Shown: piece by piece, positions 36,691 through 50,200 of the stretch
Numbering within the stretch: the stretch's first letter is position 1
Layout of the letters: every line of letters starts with the position of its first letter
Assembly: GCF_964340395.1 (NCBI RefSeq)
Contig: NC_135562.1
Coordinates: 12,209,543-12,273,542, forward strand
Direction of reading: 5' to 3'
From: Glandiceps talaboti
Taxonomy: Eukaryota > Hemichordata > Enteropneusta > Spengelidae
Length of the DNA: 64,000 nucleotides
The notes under the pieces: model-generated
What the model saw: only the letters and a program-made list of their open reading frames with translations
Told to the model about the DNA's origin: nothing
The model's database searches: none
Translations under genes and position numbers: made by a program

Positions 36691-38617
36691 TTGACATGAA
36701 GAATGTGGTGAAACCTTGAAAACAAATATCACAAGAGTTTCAATTTCAAACACAAAATGACAGATATGGTATAGAGGTAATCTTTACACAGTGTATCATT
36801 TGACTAGACTGTTAGTCTTGGTTACCCAGACTCCAATGGACTTCAGCTGGCCCCAGAGACCATGGGAGGATATAGGGTCAGTGATTTGAACCACAAAGGT
36901 TGGACAAGGGATCTTTCTAAAACGTATGTGTCTACGTAAGCTGGTGAATGTTTTTGAATTCAGGCAGTTTCTGATTGGATGAAAATGATTCCAAATTTCA
37001 TTTTCATCAAATCTATATATATTTCACAGAAAATCATGGTTTAAAACTTTTGAAAATCATCTTTGTTGGAAGATTAATCAAAATATATGATTTTACTACA
37101 GAGGTAGTGTTGCAGATCAGTTCCTCTGCAAAACATGTTGTATTCTCTCAAACTCTCCAGGCTGGGGGTCGGTAAAAGTCCAGTGGAGTCTGTGTACTGA
37201 GACTACTAGTCTGCAAGACAAGAGATGTTGTGTCACTCTGTCAGTTACCACTTAACAGGAAGAAGAGAGTGCTGATTATGGCTAAATGACACAGTATACA
37301 ACTCTGGTAATTGAGGCTTCCATTTACTAAGAAAGACACAAACTGAAACTATTGTTCTTCAATGTGGTAGATTACACAAGTGGGTGAGTGGTTCCTCTGT
37401 TGTGCAATTCTAATCACCCTGTGATCAAGATAGTCTAAACATTGGAAGTCCCAAAACAGTACGCTGTAAGTTAATGGAACTGGCTTTCAGAGAGCTGCAT
37501 GTCCTACTGAGACTACATGTATAATTAACAAACATCTATTCTATAACTTAGCATGGTTGTATCAACAATAGTTTAACGTTGTGTCGATCATAGTAAACTG
37601 AAGCCTTGATTGTCAGACTAACATCCTCAAATCTAATTATTTGAGTTACAATATGTTAGAAACTGTTCACTTCTTCTGGGATGTATGTACAAATGTAACT
37701 TATGTTTCTATAATAAAAAGCTATTACATTGTGTTTTAAAGGAATCTTGACGATTATCTAGGAAAGTAAGTTTGATTTAGTATAAACATATCTGTGTAAG
37801 AGGTTCAGTCATTTAATAAAACATACTAATGCTAATGACTTAATAGCCTCACTTGTAAATCTCAGTTGGCTTTCTCTTGAAATTATGTGTGTGTACTCTC
37901 AGCCACTGTATTTATTTGCCTTTCTATGGCAGTTTTTTTGCTATTGTTTGGTAATCATAGTAACACTAGCAGAATAGGGGAAAAGGGTAAAAGTTGTGCA
38001 ATTTCCCATACAATCTACAATGCTTTTGTTCGGGAACCGCTTAAAAGAGCTGGGGAATCCCAGTAGAGTTTACCTGCTTACCACCCTCAACAAAAACACT
38101 GTATGGAGAATCCTGGCAGTGTGCCTGTGTCTGAAAGATTATCCAGATTTCATGATAATCTACACCAGAAATCTCCCAATAACAGCATCTATCTCATAAA
38201 CAATTTCCAATCTTGTGTTGAATTATGTGTAAAAAATTATTTGTATCCCATTATTGGTCCAGGGAAATTATCAAAGGGGTATAGTCTGTAACTAGTTATG
38301 GTTCTTGGTAGTTACATTTCAAATATCACGTTATTCTATCTATTTGTACATATTGAATAATGCCTAGCAACTGGTAATTGTGCTTAGCAACTGGTAATTG
38401 TGCCTAGCAACTGTTCATCATCCCTAGCAACTGGTAATTGTATTACAAAGTATTCAAATATGATACGGAAATGATATTGACAATTTTGAGGTCCCAAAAT
38501 ATTTTAAAAATGCAATTTTTATGATGAGGTCTTTTTGTGCATACTCTATCAATATCTATCATACTGTGTTGGTACTCACTGGCTTCTGTGAAAATATGTT
38601 AATGTGACACATACATA
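36691..38617. other. Gene-free stretch with a stray unit of the 74-bp repeat
   Basis: No gene was recognised. About 38030-38102 (GGGAACCGC, then GCTGGGGAATCCCAGTAGAG and CTCAACAAAAACACTG) is a single diverged unit of the 42000-42515 array. 38358-38440 holds a four-copy CCTAGCAACTGGTAATTG repeat. Confidence 0.5.
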
Positions 38618-38771
38618 TACGTATTCAATCTGATTAAAATCCAATGTAGATGTCGGCTAATCATTCATTGCTATTTATTACAAAGGTCAATTCAGGCAAA
38701 ATAACGAAGGTAAAATAGCAATGAATGATTAGCCGACATCTACACCAGATTTTAATCAGATTGATACGTAT
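38618..38771. mobile_element. Foldback MITE-like element
   Basis: Inverted arms of about 50 bp: CAATCTGATTAAAATC and GATGTCGGCTAATCATTCAT at the left, and their reverse complements at the right, around a short AT-rich loop. Both ends abut TACGTAT. No coding sequence. Confidence 0.8.
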
Positions 38772-38811
38772 TACACATTGTGTATTATATGTACCATAGA
38801 TTTCTTGAACC

Positions 38812-38920
38812 GGTGCACATGTATACCAGTGGTATATGTACTGTAGTGCAATACCGAAAATGTTATTGCATATATATCAGCATGCAAATGATATGCAAAT
38901 GAGGGGGCAATCATACATTG
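38812..38920. repeat. Dispersed repeat (second copy of 2812-2935)
   Basis: Shares GTAGTGCAATACC, TTATTGCATA and GCAAATGATATGCAAATGAG with the earlier copy. The tandem ATGCAAAT octamers match the POU-factor octamer consensus, though function is unproven. Confidence 0.7.
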
Positions 38921-38984
38921 TATATGAACACACAGTAAATTTTTTCAGAAAGTTACTATTACAGATAAACATTAATTTTGTAAT

Positions 38985-39177
38985 AATAACAGAACCCCAT
39001 GACACGTGAGTTCCAATGTGGGTATTCAGGGGTATTGGCACTCATGCTTGCAGTGTTTTCTGCTGCACTTTAATACACTACGCTTGTGAAAGTACGGGCC
39101 CAGAGAACACTGCAAGTACTCATACAAATACCCCAAGTATGCCACACTTACACTCATGTGTCATGGGGTTCTGTTAT
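38985..39177. mobile_element. MITE-like element with 20-bp terminal inverted repeats
   Basis: The ends are ATAACAGAACCCCATGACAC and its near-exact inverse GTGTCATGGGGTTCTGTTAT. A second inner inverted pair (CTTGCAGTGTTTTCTG / CAGAGAACACTGCAAG) extends the stem. A decayed relative lies at about 46120-46310 in a CABLES intron. Confidence 0.85.
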
Positions 39178-41045
39178 GTGAGTAATTTTCTTACTCTGAC
39201 TTCAACCACAAATAGGCCACAGTTATGAACTATACCACTTCATAGATGATTTTAAAACATATATAAAATTATGGTTTTTGTTGAATTTCAAAGCATATTT
39301 AGCAAGACATACAGACTCAGTATGATAATTTCAGTAAATATTGATATCAATAAATGTACTTTTTGGTTGTTCCCATGACAACAAAAAGTTATCATAAAAT
39401 TTGAGAAGAAAAACACAATTGCGAGATCCTAAAAACAGCGACAAATTTCCAAATATATGACATTGTACATCTCCATATTAAATCTAGGCTGCTTTGCGCA
39501 TTTTCTCACGGTCTATTGGTTTAAGCTACCTCTAGTGAAAATGGTATTTTGAAAACAGCACAAGTGTGGCAGGTACATATACATTCCAATACTGATATGG
39601 CTTGACTAAAATGTACATCCTTCAACTCTTTTCTCTACTAGTTAGGGTATATACTAGTTTCAGTACAAAGACTGAACTTTGCAGGCAGAACAATCATGGC
39701 GGGTATATATCCCAACACTATATCTTGTCTACTCTGTACATTCTTCAACTCAAATATCTACTGAATGAAAACTGTAACACTGTTAACCAAAAGTCTTGTG
39801 TTGCAACTGTGTAAATATGTATACACCTATGCTTGAACTGTGTGTGGTCTGTAAGATACAGACATTCATGCCATGCTACCAGCCAGCTCAAAAACATGAT
39901 GTATGTTACAGTATAGAACTGTGTGTAGCCAGCTTCAGTACCCGCCTTGAACAAGCCTCTCGCCATCAAAATAACACACTGATCATCATTGTAAACCTTA
40001 GGCCTCTTTATGGCCCTGTCCAAAACATACCCACCATATGTACCTGTCATAATTCATTGAGTCAGCTTATGAGAATGTTGTGTTTAGCAGAAATATGAGC
40101 TCTGGCTTGGATGAATGTACACACACGGCTCTTTGCTCTATTATTCATATCTAGCCTTATGATAAAGAATGTTTGCTAAAAATGTCTGCATTTAATTATT
40201 AACAATGTTTACAAACATATCTGTTAGTTGGTTGGACTTTGGATGATATTTGTAACTCTTAATGGTAGTACTTCTATACTCCTATGACCTATACTGTGAT
40301 GAAACACCATAACTTAATGTATCACCCTCCCCTCCCCACACACGTTTACCTAGTTTTGTGTTATGCACAACTCTATCCTATACTTGGTTACCCAAAATAA
40401 TATGTAAACTTGACTATTATTGATTTTGTGCTATAACAGTGGTCCTTCATGTTTGGTGCCAAAGATAACCCTTTATCCTAATCTTCTTATCGATATATGG
40501 TATCAAATTTGAAATATGTTCATAAAGAATTTCCAGTCTAACTACTTCTACAAATGTTTTCTTTTACAATTGTACATGATGTCACTCTATTTACAGTAAT
40601 GATAAAGAGGCAGTATTAAGTGTATATAGGCCCTTGTAAATGCCTCAAGATAGTCAAAACAACAGACAATCTCTTTTCTACCCCCCCCCCCCCCCTCCCT
40701 TCCCATAGTCTGGTTGTCCACTTTGCAGCCATTTTCACAAAGATATGATGCATGAAGACACCCTAGCTTGGGGGAAATTAAGGTTATTCACACTTTGCCC
40801 ATGGATATCATTACACAAAGCAGTTATACCAAATGTGTTTAAAATATACCACCCTAAGTTCCAAAACATTATGACATCATTACAAATGAAGTACTGCTAT
40901 CAACTTAAATGTAAAAGACTGAAAAGTATGAGTTCAAAAATAGTGACAGTACTCAGGCAGTCAACCATCATCACCCTCAATATACAGAAGATGAATCTGA
41001 CTATGTGCATGTGAAGCCCATAGAAATAACATTAGCCATTTAGTG
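39178..41045. other. Gene-free stretch
   Basis: AT-rich. Short open frames on both strands around 39602-40098 and 40745-41014 lack splice context and recognisable domains. A C run of about 16 bases is at 40681-40696. Confidence 0.45.
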
Positions 41046-41640
41046 TTACAGTAGTACTCAGACTACCATTGTTTGGTGGTCTGAACGTAGTACTACAATT
41101 GCCATTAATCTTAGTGTAGTACTCAGACCACCATTATTTGGTGGTCTGAACGTAGTACTACAATTGCCATTAATCTTAGTGTAGTACTCAGACCACCATT
41201 ATTTGGTGGTCTGAATGTAGTACTACAATTGCCATTAGTCTTAGTGTAGTAGTCAGACCACCATTGTTTGGTGGTCTGAACGTAGTACTACAATTGTCAT
41301 TAATGTTAGTGTAGTAGTCAGACCACCATTGTTTGGTGGTCTGAACGTAGTACTACAATTGCCATTAATCTTAGTGTAGTACTCAGACCACCATTATTTG
41401 GTGGTCTGAACGTAGTACTACAATTGCCATTAATCTTAGTGTAGTACTCAGACCACCATTATTTGGTGGTCTGAACGTAGTACTACAATTGTCATTAATG
41501 TTAGTGTAGTAGTCAGACCACCATTGTTTGGTGGGCTGAACGTAGTACTACAATTGCCATTAATCTTAGTGTAGTAGTCAGACCACTATTGTTTGGTGGT
41601 CTGAACATAGTACTAGACTACAATTGCCATTAATCTTAGT
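41046..41640. repeat. 65-bp tandem array of hairpin-forming units, nine copies
   Basis: Period 65 bp (for example GTAGTACTC at 41116 and 41181). Each unit contains AGTACTCAGACCACCA and, after a 5-6 bp loop, TGGTGGTCTGAACGTAGTAC, which is a self-complementary arm pair, then the linker AATTGCCATTAATCTTAG. The last unit carries a small insertion near 41613. Confidence 0.93.
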
Positions 41641-41999
41641 TCTGAGGGCTTCATACATTTTGTACTCATACAGACACATTCGTAAAATGCGTCATTAAAT
41701 TCGAAATCAACAATCTGTCACTTTACTTATGGAAAAACTGGAATATGGAATATAATACTACTATTAACAAAGAAGTATTTGCTCATATCATTTCCATAAC
41801 TGAGTTTATGATAATAATCCATGTCACAATCGTTCATTCTATATAATCTCACATTTATATACTCTTCAATAAAACTTATATAATATAGTCCTCTCTTTGG
41901 TGATTTTGTTAAGGTTTGGGGAATGCCGGGAACAGAAAGGGGGGTGGGGGAGAGTATGGTAAAACTGGCACAGTTGCAAATGCATTATACCATAAATTT

Positions 42000-42515
42000 G
42001 GTAGGGAACCCTGGTAAAATGACTGGAGAACTCCGGTAGATTTCACCTACTTACTGCCCTTAACAAAAAAACTGGTATTGAACCCTGGTACAATGACTGG
42101 GGAACTCAGGTAGATTTCACCTACTTACTGCCCTTAACAAAAACACTGATAGGAAACCCTGGTACAATGACTGGGGAACTCGGGTAGATTTCACCTACTT
42201 ACTGCCCTTAACAAAAACATTGGTAGGGAACCCTGGTACATTGACTGGGGAACTCAGGTAGATTTCACCTACTTACTGCCCTTAACAATAACATTGGTAG
42301 GGAACCCTGGTACATTGACTGGGGAACTCAGGTAGATTTCACCTACTTACTGCCCTTAACAAAAACATTGGTAGGGAACCCTGGTACATTGACTGGGGAA
42401 CTCAGGTAGATTTCACCTACTTACTGCCCTTAACAAAAACACTGGTAGGGAACTCTGGTAAAATGACAGGGGAACTCAGGTAGATTTTACCTACATATAT
42501 CACCCTTAACAAAAA
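42000..42515. repeat. 74-bp minisatellite, seven copies
   Basis: The unit begins GGTAGGGAACCCTGGTACA and includes GACTGGGGAACTCAGGTAG and CTACTTACTGCCCTTAAC. Period 74 bp (starts at 42222, 42296 and 42370). Single related units lie at 38030-38102 and, inverted, at about 49845-49990. Confidence 0.92.
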
Positions 42516-44124
42516 CACAGTCTCTTGATTCCAACCATTTGTGAGCTACCACAAGGAGCTCTTCCCAATTATAAAATAAAAACACAAACATTAAACAAAA
42601 CTGCTCACAATACCCTTGCATGACACACAGAAATCCTACTTCTTTGGTCTACAGTGCTATTGCTCTGATCTCTGCAGTAGTCTTAATGTGCATAGCACAT
42701 ATTAAATGTGATATCGAGTTTATTATGAAATGTATCATTTCAAATTCTCTCAAAGTGTATTATCATTATTAATCGTAGAAATGAAATGTGATTTCTTGAT
42801 ATGAGCTGAATCATCTCTATATTATCTCTCTTACCACATTCAGTGTATAACACTGATATTCAAATAAAACATTTTTGACAAGACAGCACTATGTACATCT
42901 AATCTAAACCCTTTTACAAGTTTTCAATGGATATTTGGAATAGAAAATGCTAGGACTGGACTGGTAAATCTCTGCTTGAGTTGTTTAACTGTATCTCTAC
43001 TTCTCAAATGTACAGTACACATAATGTATACTTGTACAGTAGTATCATTCTCTATCTTGTATCTATATGTATGCTTTCCAAAACTCCAGACCTTTCAAGA
43101 TCAACTCTGATCGACTCCTGCAATGAAACTATGGAACACCAGCTTTGCGGAATCTCAGTATTTGTGTTAATACACATATTGTCAATGGATTCATTTAAAC
43201 TGATTCTATGAATTGAACAAGTTTCTATGAGCTAATGAAATAATATTTCTCAATGAAAAGGATACATTGTAACTGTTTTGTCTATATACATCAATATACA
43301 TTAAATTACGTCTTCAAATTGCACCTTCAAAGTATTCATAAAAAAAAAAATTAGATAGTATGTCACTAGCCACCAATAGATTTACCAACAGTGTTCTGTT
43401 TGCTTTGTAAAGTGTCTGAAAATGTCAATATATGTATATAAGTTTCAACAATTTTGTTTTAATTTGTGTCATATTTCAAGTCCTTGTGTTTTATGTCATT
43501 ATGGAGGATTGTTGTTTCCTCATTCCACAAATCTGAAGGTAAACCTAACAATGACACTGACACTTGACATTTTCAGCGCATCATCTTATCAGACACACTG
43601 GTTGTGAAATTAGTTCTTAAATGGATGGCTGCTGTGGGAAGTCAAAGAAACAAGCCATGCATCTGAAACTTTGCTTATGTCATCTGGTAAAGAAATACTC
43701 AACAGACGTTGAAATTTGGAGTAACTTGTGTCATTACCTGTGACAAGATCTGACACTGTTGTAAACACTTGTTCACTTTTAGGAACTTATGTCTTGATTC
43801 GACAGACAGTTATCAATGAAATATTCTAAAATACTATGTGGCTGTTATTTGTTTGAATACTTTTATCCAATTCTATGTTGAATAATTATAACATGTACTC
43901 CTAGGAAATCTGAAATTATTAGGATGCACATAGTACTCAGATGTGAAAAAAATTGCAAAGTTACAGAAAGTGTTTTATGGCAACATCCCTCTTTACATGT
44001 TCACCCCTACTTTCTCCTCAGATGGAATGATCCATAAAAAAGGATAATAGGATCATACCAATTGTATACAAAAGATAGGGGTGAGCAGGCTAGTATTACA
44101 TGGTGACATACTATACAACTACTG
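42516..44124. other. Gene-free stretch containing the CABLES 3' flank
   Basis: Should include the CABLES 3' UTR next to 44124. No strong polyadenylation signal was identified by eye. Otherwise AT-rich without recognisable features. Confidence 0.45.
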
Positions 44125-44265
44125 TCATGTCTGGTGGAGGATCCTCTTGTAGTGTGGAAGGACTTCATGTGTTGGTAGATGTAATGTAAACTGAAGTGCC
44201 ACCAGACAACGAAACTCATAGTTAAATAATTCTTTGCCTTTGACTCGGAATGTATCTTCAATTTC
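44125..44265 (-). CDS. CABLES1: CABLES exon 10 (residues 463-508, stop)
   Basis: Acceptor TTTCACAG/GAAATT. Encodes [31 protein letters not shown] and [14 protein letters not shown], then TGA. The end point matches the C-terminus of vertebrate CABLES. Confidence 0.93.
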   Translation of the reverse strand, partial: EIEDTFRVKGKELFNYEFRCLVALQFTLHLPTHEVLPHYKRILHQT

Positions 44266-47200
44266 CTGTGAAATGAAATTAAATGATAAGAAATTTCTAA
44301 TGTTTATCAAAGGATTTAAATGATATTCTAAATCATGAAGTTTTGTATTATATGAAAATCTTCAGATTACGTCTAAATCAGTTCCACAGTCGTCATTCAA
44401 CTTTTACACTTCACAATGAAATATGGTAAGTGGTGTGCTTATGGATATAGCTTGGTTAATTTCTTCACTATTTTACATTTTTGTGAATAAAACAATTTTC
44501 ACTGCCAATTTATGTGATTGATTCAAATGATGTTTCCATGCCATTACACAAGGTATATGGTAAAAAATTATGACCCTGATATGGGTTTTGTGGACCTCAG
44601 TAGTATGGCTTATGGGCCCTCCTAGAGTCAGGCCCTTCTGCTGTACAACGTCTGTCCCCAAAAGCCATATCTGGACCATAAAAACTATCATAATTCAAAC
44701 ACTGCATATAGTTAAAATGACATGAGATGAGCCAATTCTTACCTTGATCAGGTGCTGAAGTTCTGCACCTTTCGTATCTGACAATTTAGCTGCTAACAAT
44801 AAACAGGCACCTAATGGTGGAAAGAGAAGAGAGGAAGGGAAATAGAAACAGTCAGAAAGGTAGAGAAAGCATGACAGATATAGAGAGAAAGCATCTGTTA
44901 AATTATATGTCACCTGTCTCTGTTCTAGCATTCTAATTGGCCAAGAGATAAGCACATATTTAAGCACTTTATATTTTCACATAAACTTTGCACCTTAAAG
45001 AAATGGTTCAGCACCAGAATCATTTCAATATACTAGTATTGATCTCACTGCATGAAATTAACAATCTGATTAAGCTAAGAATACTGTATTAACCAAAACG
45101 ACTGTAAAGTCAAGTAGGACTGTGTTTTGGTATTGTTAAAAACATCAGAAATGACTATCTAGATTGAACAAGAATACTGAAGTAATAATTAGCTAAATTA
45201 TTCAACAGTTTATTGCTTATGATCAGAAGTGTGCATATTGACTACTACAAAACGAAACTGAAGACTTATTTGTTTACCAAAGCATACAGTGTGCTTTAGC
45301 CCTTCAGCACTACTGAACAGAACATTGCTCTGGACATTAGCACTACAGAAATTTGATAGATTGAACGTACCTGCACAAAGTTTTCTATTTTCTTTATTTA
45401 TCTTTCTCTGTAGTACTAATTTTTCATAATATACATAAGCCTGGGCTAGTGCAGCAGGTTCTATTTTGTTTTGCACCATTGCTATCTTCTTTAATTCTCT
45501 CTTGATGCTGTAAATAAATTGAAATAAACATTAGGATACACTTAAAGTTCTGTTCTGTGACAAACAAAATGTGTTGCATCACAGTTACTATATACTGAAG
45601 TGTCTAAAATATGAATAGAAGTAGAATATTCAAAGTTGCTATGATTTTGGACATCGTATAAATTTGCTTACCTTCTTAACTTACTCAGCGTAATTTGGAC
45701 ATGTGGAAACTTTTCTCTGAATTTATCATTGAGTTCTTTCTTCAGCTCTGAAGGTTTTGCATAGTCAATCACTGAAACCTGCAAAACAAAAAATAACATA
45801 AAGGAATCCTTTTTATGAAATATGATTAGCTATTCAGTAGTTTTGTTAAAGGGGAATGCCACTGCTGGAAATAAACAGAAATTTGTTGAATGGTCACCAC
45901 AAGACCAGTGTTATTTGACAGGGTCAAATTGAGCATCACCCTTCTTACATACAGACCTGGTTAAATTTTAAATCAAACCCAGCCGACAACTGGCGGGTTT
46001 GAACCCATGCTGCAGAGGTAAGAGGCATACGAGCTAACCACTCAGCCACCAACAACCCTATATGCATGTCTGTTGACTTCATGAGACAATTGCTGGTTTG
46101 CATAAACATACATGTACTAATATCTTAACATCATGATGCGCTTGAGTACCAGAGTGGGTACTTGTAATACATACACTGTAATTACATTTGTGGTTGTGGT
46201 ATTGTCTGGTGCACTTCAACTCAAAAGTACACCCACAGAGAACAGTGTATAAAACAGTTGTGCAAATACTCCCGAGTATGCTGCACTTGCACTTATCTGT
46301 CATGACTTCACGATTAGCAACTACACTCTGACACAACAGTAAACTTGACATCCTACCCGCCAGAAACTTTCTAAATTTTGAATTTCCTTTGATGATAACC
46401 ATACTTACCCTATATGAAGCAAATGTTAGCATAGTTTTATGTTTTCCTGAACTCAGTTCTGGGTCATCCAGTTCATTTGGATCATAATGATAATATATGT
46501 CACTGAAAGCATTGTCATTTTCTGCTGTACAAAAGAAAACAATACCAATAATATATGTCACTGAAAGCATTGTCATTTTCTGCTGTACAAAAGAAAACAA
46601 TACCAATAATATATGTCACTGAAAGCATTGTCATTTTCTGCTGTACAAAAGAAAACAATACCAATTATATATGTCACTGAAAGCATTGTCATTTTCTGCT
46701 GTACAAAAGAAAACAATACCGATAATATATGTCACTGAAAGCATTGTCATTTTCTGCTGTACAAAAGAAAACAATACCAATAATATATGTCACTGAAAGC
46801 ATTGTCATTTTCTGCTGTACAAAAGAAAACAATACCAATTATATATGTCACTGAAAGCATTGTCATTTTCTGCTGTACAAAAGAAAACAATACCGATAAT
46901 ATATGTCACTGAAAGCATTGTCATTTTCTGCTGTACAAAAGAAAACAATACCAATAATACATGTCACTGAAAGCATTGTCATTTTCTGCTGTACAAAAGA
47001 AAACAATACCAATTATATATGTCACTGAAAGCATTGTCATTTTTTGCTGTACAAAAGAAAACAATACCAATTATATATGTCACTGAAAGCATTGTCATTT
47101 TTTGCTGTACAAAAGAAAACAATACCAATAATATATGTCACTGAAAGCATTGTCATTTTCTGCTGTACAAAAGAAAACAATACCAATAATATATGTCACT

Positions 47201-50200
47201 GAAAGCATTGTCATTTTCTGCTGTACAAAAGAAAACAATACCGATAGCTGACATTCCGTGTACAACTTTCATCTTTTACTGTACTACACAAATATAGGAT
47301 TTTGGATACAAATATTTAAAGTGGCCGTATGGATGAGGATTGGATATTTATTTTGTATTTTCAATTCATAAAATAATTTTATCATGGCTTCCTACTTGAC
47401 AAATCACTGTGAAACAACATACATGTATGCCAAGTCCTTGTTTGAAACTCTGAGTCAATAAATTGCAACCATTGATAAATGTGTGAAATGTTTGTTATTA
47501 TACATACAATAACAAACTTTTTACACATTCTTTTTTTTTTTTTTTTTTAGCTTTTTGCAATGTATTGAGATACAAACACAGACTTGGTGTATGTTGTTTC
47601 ACATTGATTTGTCAAGTAGGAAGCCATGATAAAATTGTTTTATAAATTAAAAATCCAAAATAAAAACCCTATCCTCATCCATATGGCCACTTTCAAGGGG
47701 AATGTCACACCAGCATAGAGTTAACACAGTATTTGGCAACCATATTGGATTCTAAAATAATATTTGACCTTGATTTAAAAAATGTTTATGGTAACCCCTG
47801 ACATTTTTTATTAATATTTACTGAGAATAGATTGGAGTTTTCTTGACCAAAGTAAGGGCAAAAGTTTAAACAGTTTATTTCAAAGGTGCATTTCATATGA
47901 GCTACAAACATGATTGAAACAAAATAAAGCCATCATTTCAAGGAAATGAATCAAATACATTGTAATTTGTACCAATAAAATCCTGGTTTTTATGTTTTTT
48001 CCCATTCTCTCACCTTTTTCATGTGATGAGCCAGACATTAATAACCTTGGATCAAAGGACACACATCTCATTGGAAGTTGTTTTTTACTGACGGGAGAGG
48101 CTGGAGATTGTGGCACTGTGTGTTCCAGTAAACTACGTTGATACGCTAACACTTTACTCATAGTTGGTATAAGGAAGTGACTGTAAGATATTGCCTGGAA
48201 TAAACAAAAGTACATTCAATTTTGTGATAACACTCTTCACTTTTCCTAATATTTCAAATTATGACAAAATATACATGATTTCACTTATAATGTTCCTTGA
48301 AAGAGAGGTTGATTTTCTTCAATGTCCACTTGTGTCACATAATACTGCAATGGTTAGGACTGAAATAGTTTCCTTTATTTTTGTTACATATAGTGATTTA
48401 CGTGTACAATTGATACACTAGAATAACTGTATGAACCCACTCACAAACTTCTGTCATCTGGCAAGTACGTTTTCTCACATGCTGCACCCCCATCTATGAA
48501 CAACTCACTGCCAATAGCCAGGTATGTACAACCCCCTCAACCCTCCTCCTATTGCGCTATTTTGAAATATTTTGCCACTGGCGGCAGGCTCTCTCTAGGT
48601 AGGTCGCAGTCACTTCCATTTTGTGGTTATAACCGATTACATCCGTGATAGTGCGTGCTGTGGCACGCGATCCAGCGAAAGTACTTTTGGAAAACATATG
48701 AATTTATAGTATGACTGTCATCCCAATATTGCTCAGGGCTATTTCATTGTGAAACACTGAATAAAACTAATACATCTCTACATATTATAAGGAACTTATA
48801 AGTGCTTTTCCTAGATCACATGCTGACTGCCACTGCACGCACTATAGTGAATGCAATTGATTACAACCACAATACGGAAATGGCTGTGCCCTACTTAAAA
48901 TGAGTGTGTCGCCCACTCCAGTGTTGAGGAAGCAGGAGGAAACCAGAGTACCCAGGGAAACCTGCATTGTTCAGCAGGGCCAAACTGAGTATCACCCTTC
49001 TTATATATAGACCAGGTTAAATTTGAATCAAGTTTGAACCCAGGCTGCAGAGGTAAGAGGCATATGAGCTAACTACTTGGCCACCGGCAACAATTGACTG
49101 TTTGATTTATGTATGGTCCACAAATCAAATTGTGTTCTAGTTGGACGTCACTGGTATTTATGTTTCTTAGACTTATTACAACATAGACAGTAGATAAGAA
49201 AGTTTCTTCTCCATTGTCTATGAATACAACTACTTCAGGGTACATACAATATTCATGGTAGTTGAAATTGAAAAGACACATAACATATACTTACTTTGTC
49301 AAGACCATCATTTATTTCTTCACCTGCATTTATTAGGAAATTTTCATCTGATAAACTCAGTTTATTGCCAGATGCTTTCCGAGACCGAGTAGCTCCTGTT
49401 GCTTCTACAAGATGCATGGCTTCATTTCTGATGATGGAGAATATGGTTAACTCTCAGTTACAATAACTATCGTAATTAATTGATTCTAAGAGAATTTTTG
49501 AAATGATTTACTGTTGAATTTTGGGCGTGAATAACATTTGCAGCACAGCGATAAAAAAAGTTGGGCCTCAACACATACATGATCTTTTATCCATCAACAT
49601 GGCTCGACTGATACAACAATGGCAGTTCAGTTATCGGGAAGCTATATAAGACAAACACGACCTAAAACCAAATTCTATATGTTCAGTTAAGATAGCTGCA
49701 GACATTCACATAATTACACTCACAGAAGGGTAGCATTTCTAATAGCAAGTTTTCTGAATCCTCCAGTGGAAACACATTCAACCTCATTCATAGTTAACAT
49801 ATTCTTATACTATCTTTATCATAGTTCAGTGTTTTAAGAAGGTAAAATCTACCCGAGTTCTCTTGTCATTTTACCAGGGTTTCCCACCATTATTATTGTG
49901 TAATGTATGGAAAATTTGCCAGATTTAATTACCAGATATACCCCTCTCTCTTACTGGGGTTCCCAGTTGAGCCCTTAGCGAAAACACTGCAGTTTGATTA
50001 TATCCATATATAGTTACATTGTAAGGTACCACTATCACCTGCTTGCATAATATACAACATGCACCAGCAATAATTTTAGTTTTTGTCTATCTTAGTTACC
50101 TGGCTATACATTTTCCACAGGAATAAGAAAGTACAAATGCCATGTGGGATTCATGAGCCAATGACAACATGGGATTGACGGGAGTGATAAGGTTGTATTG

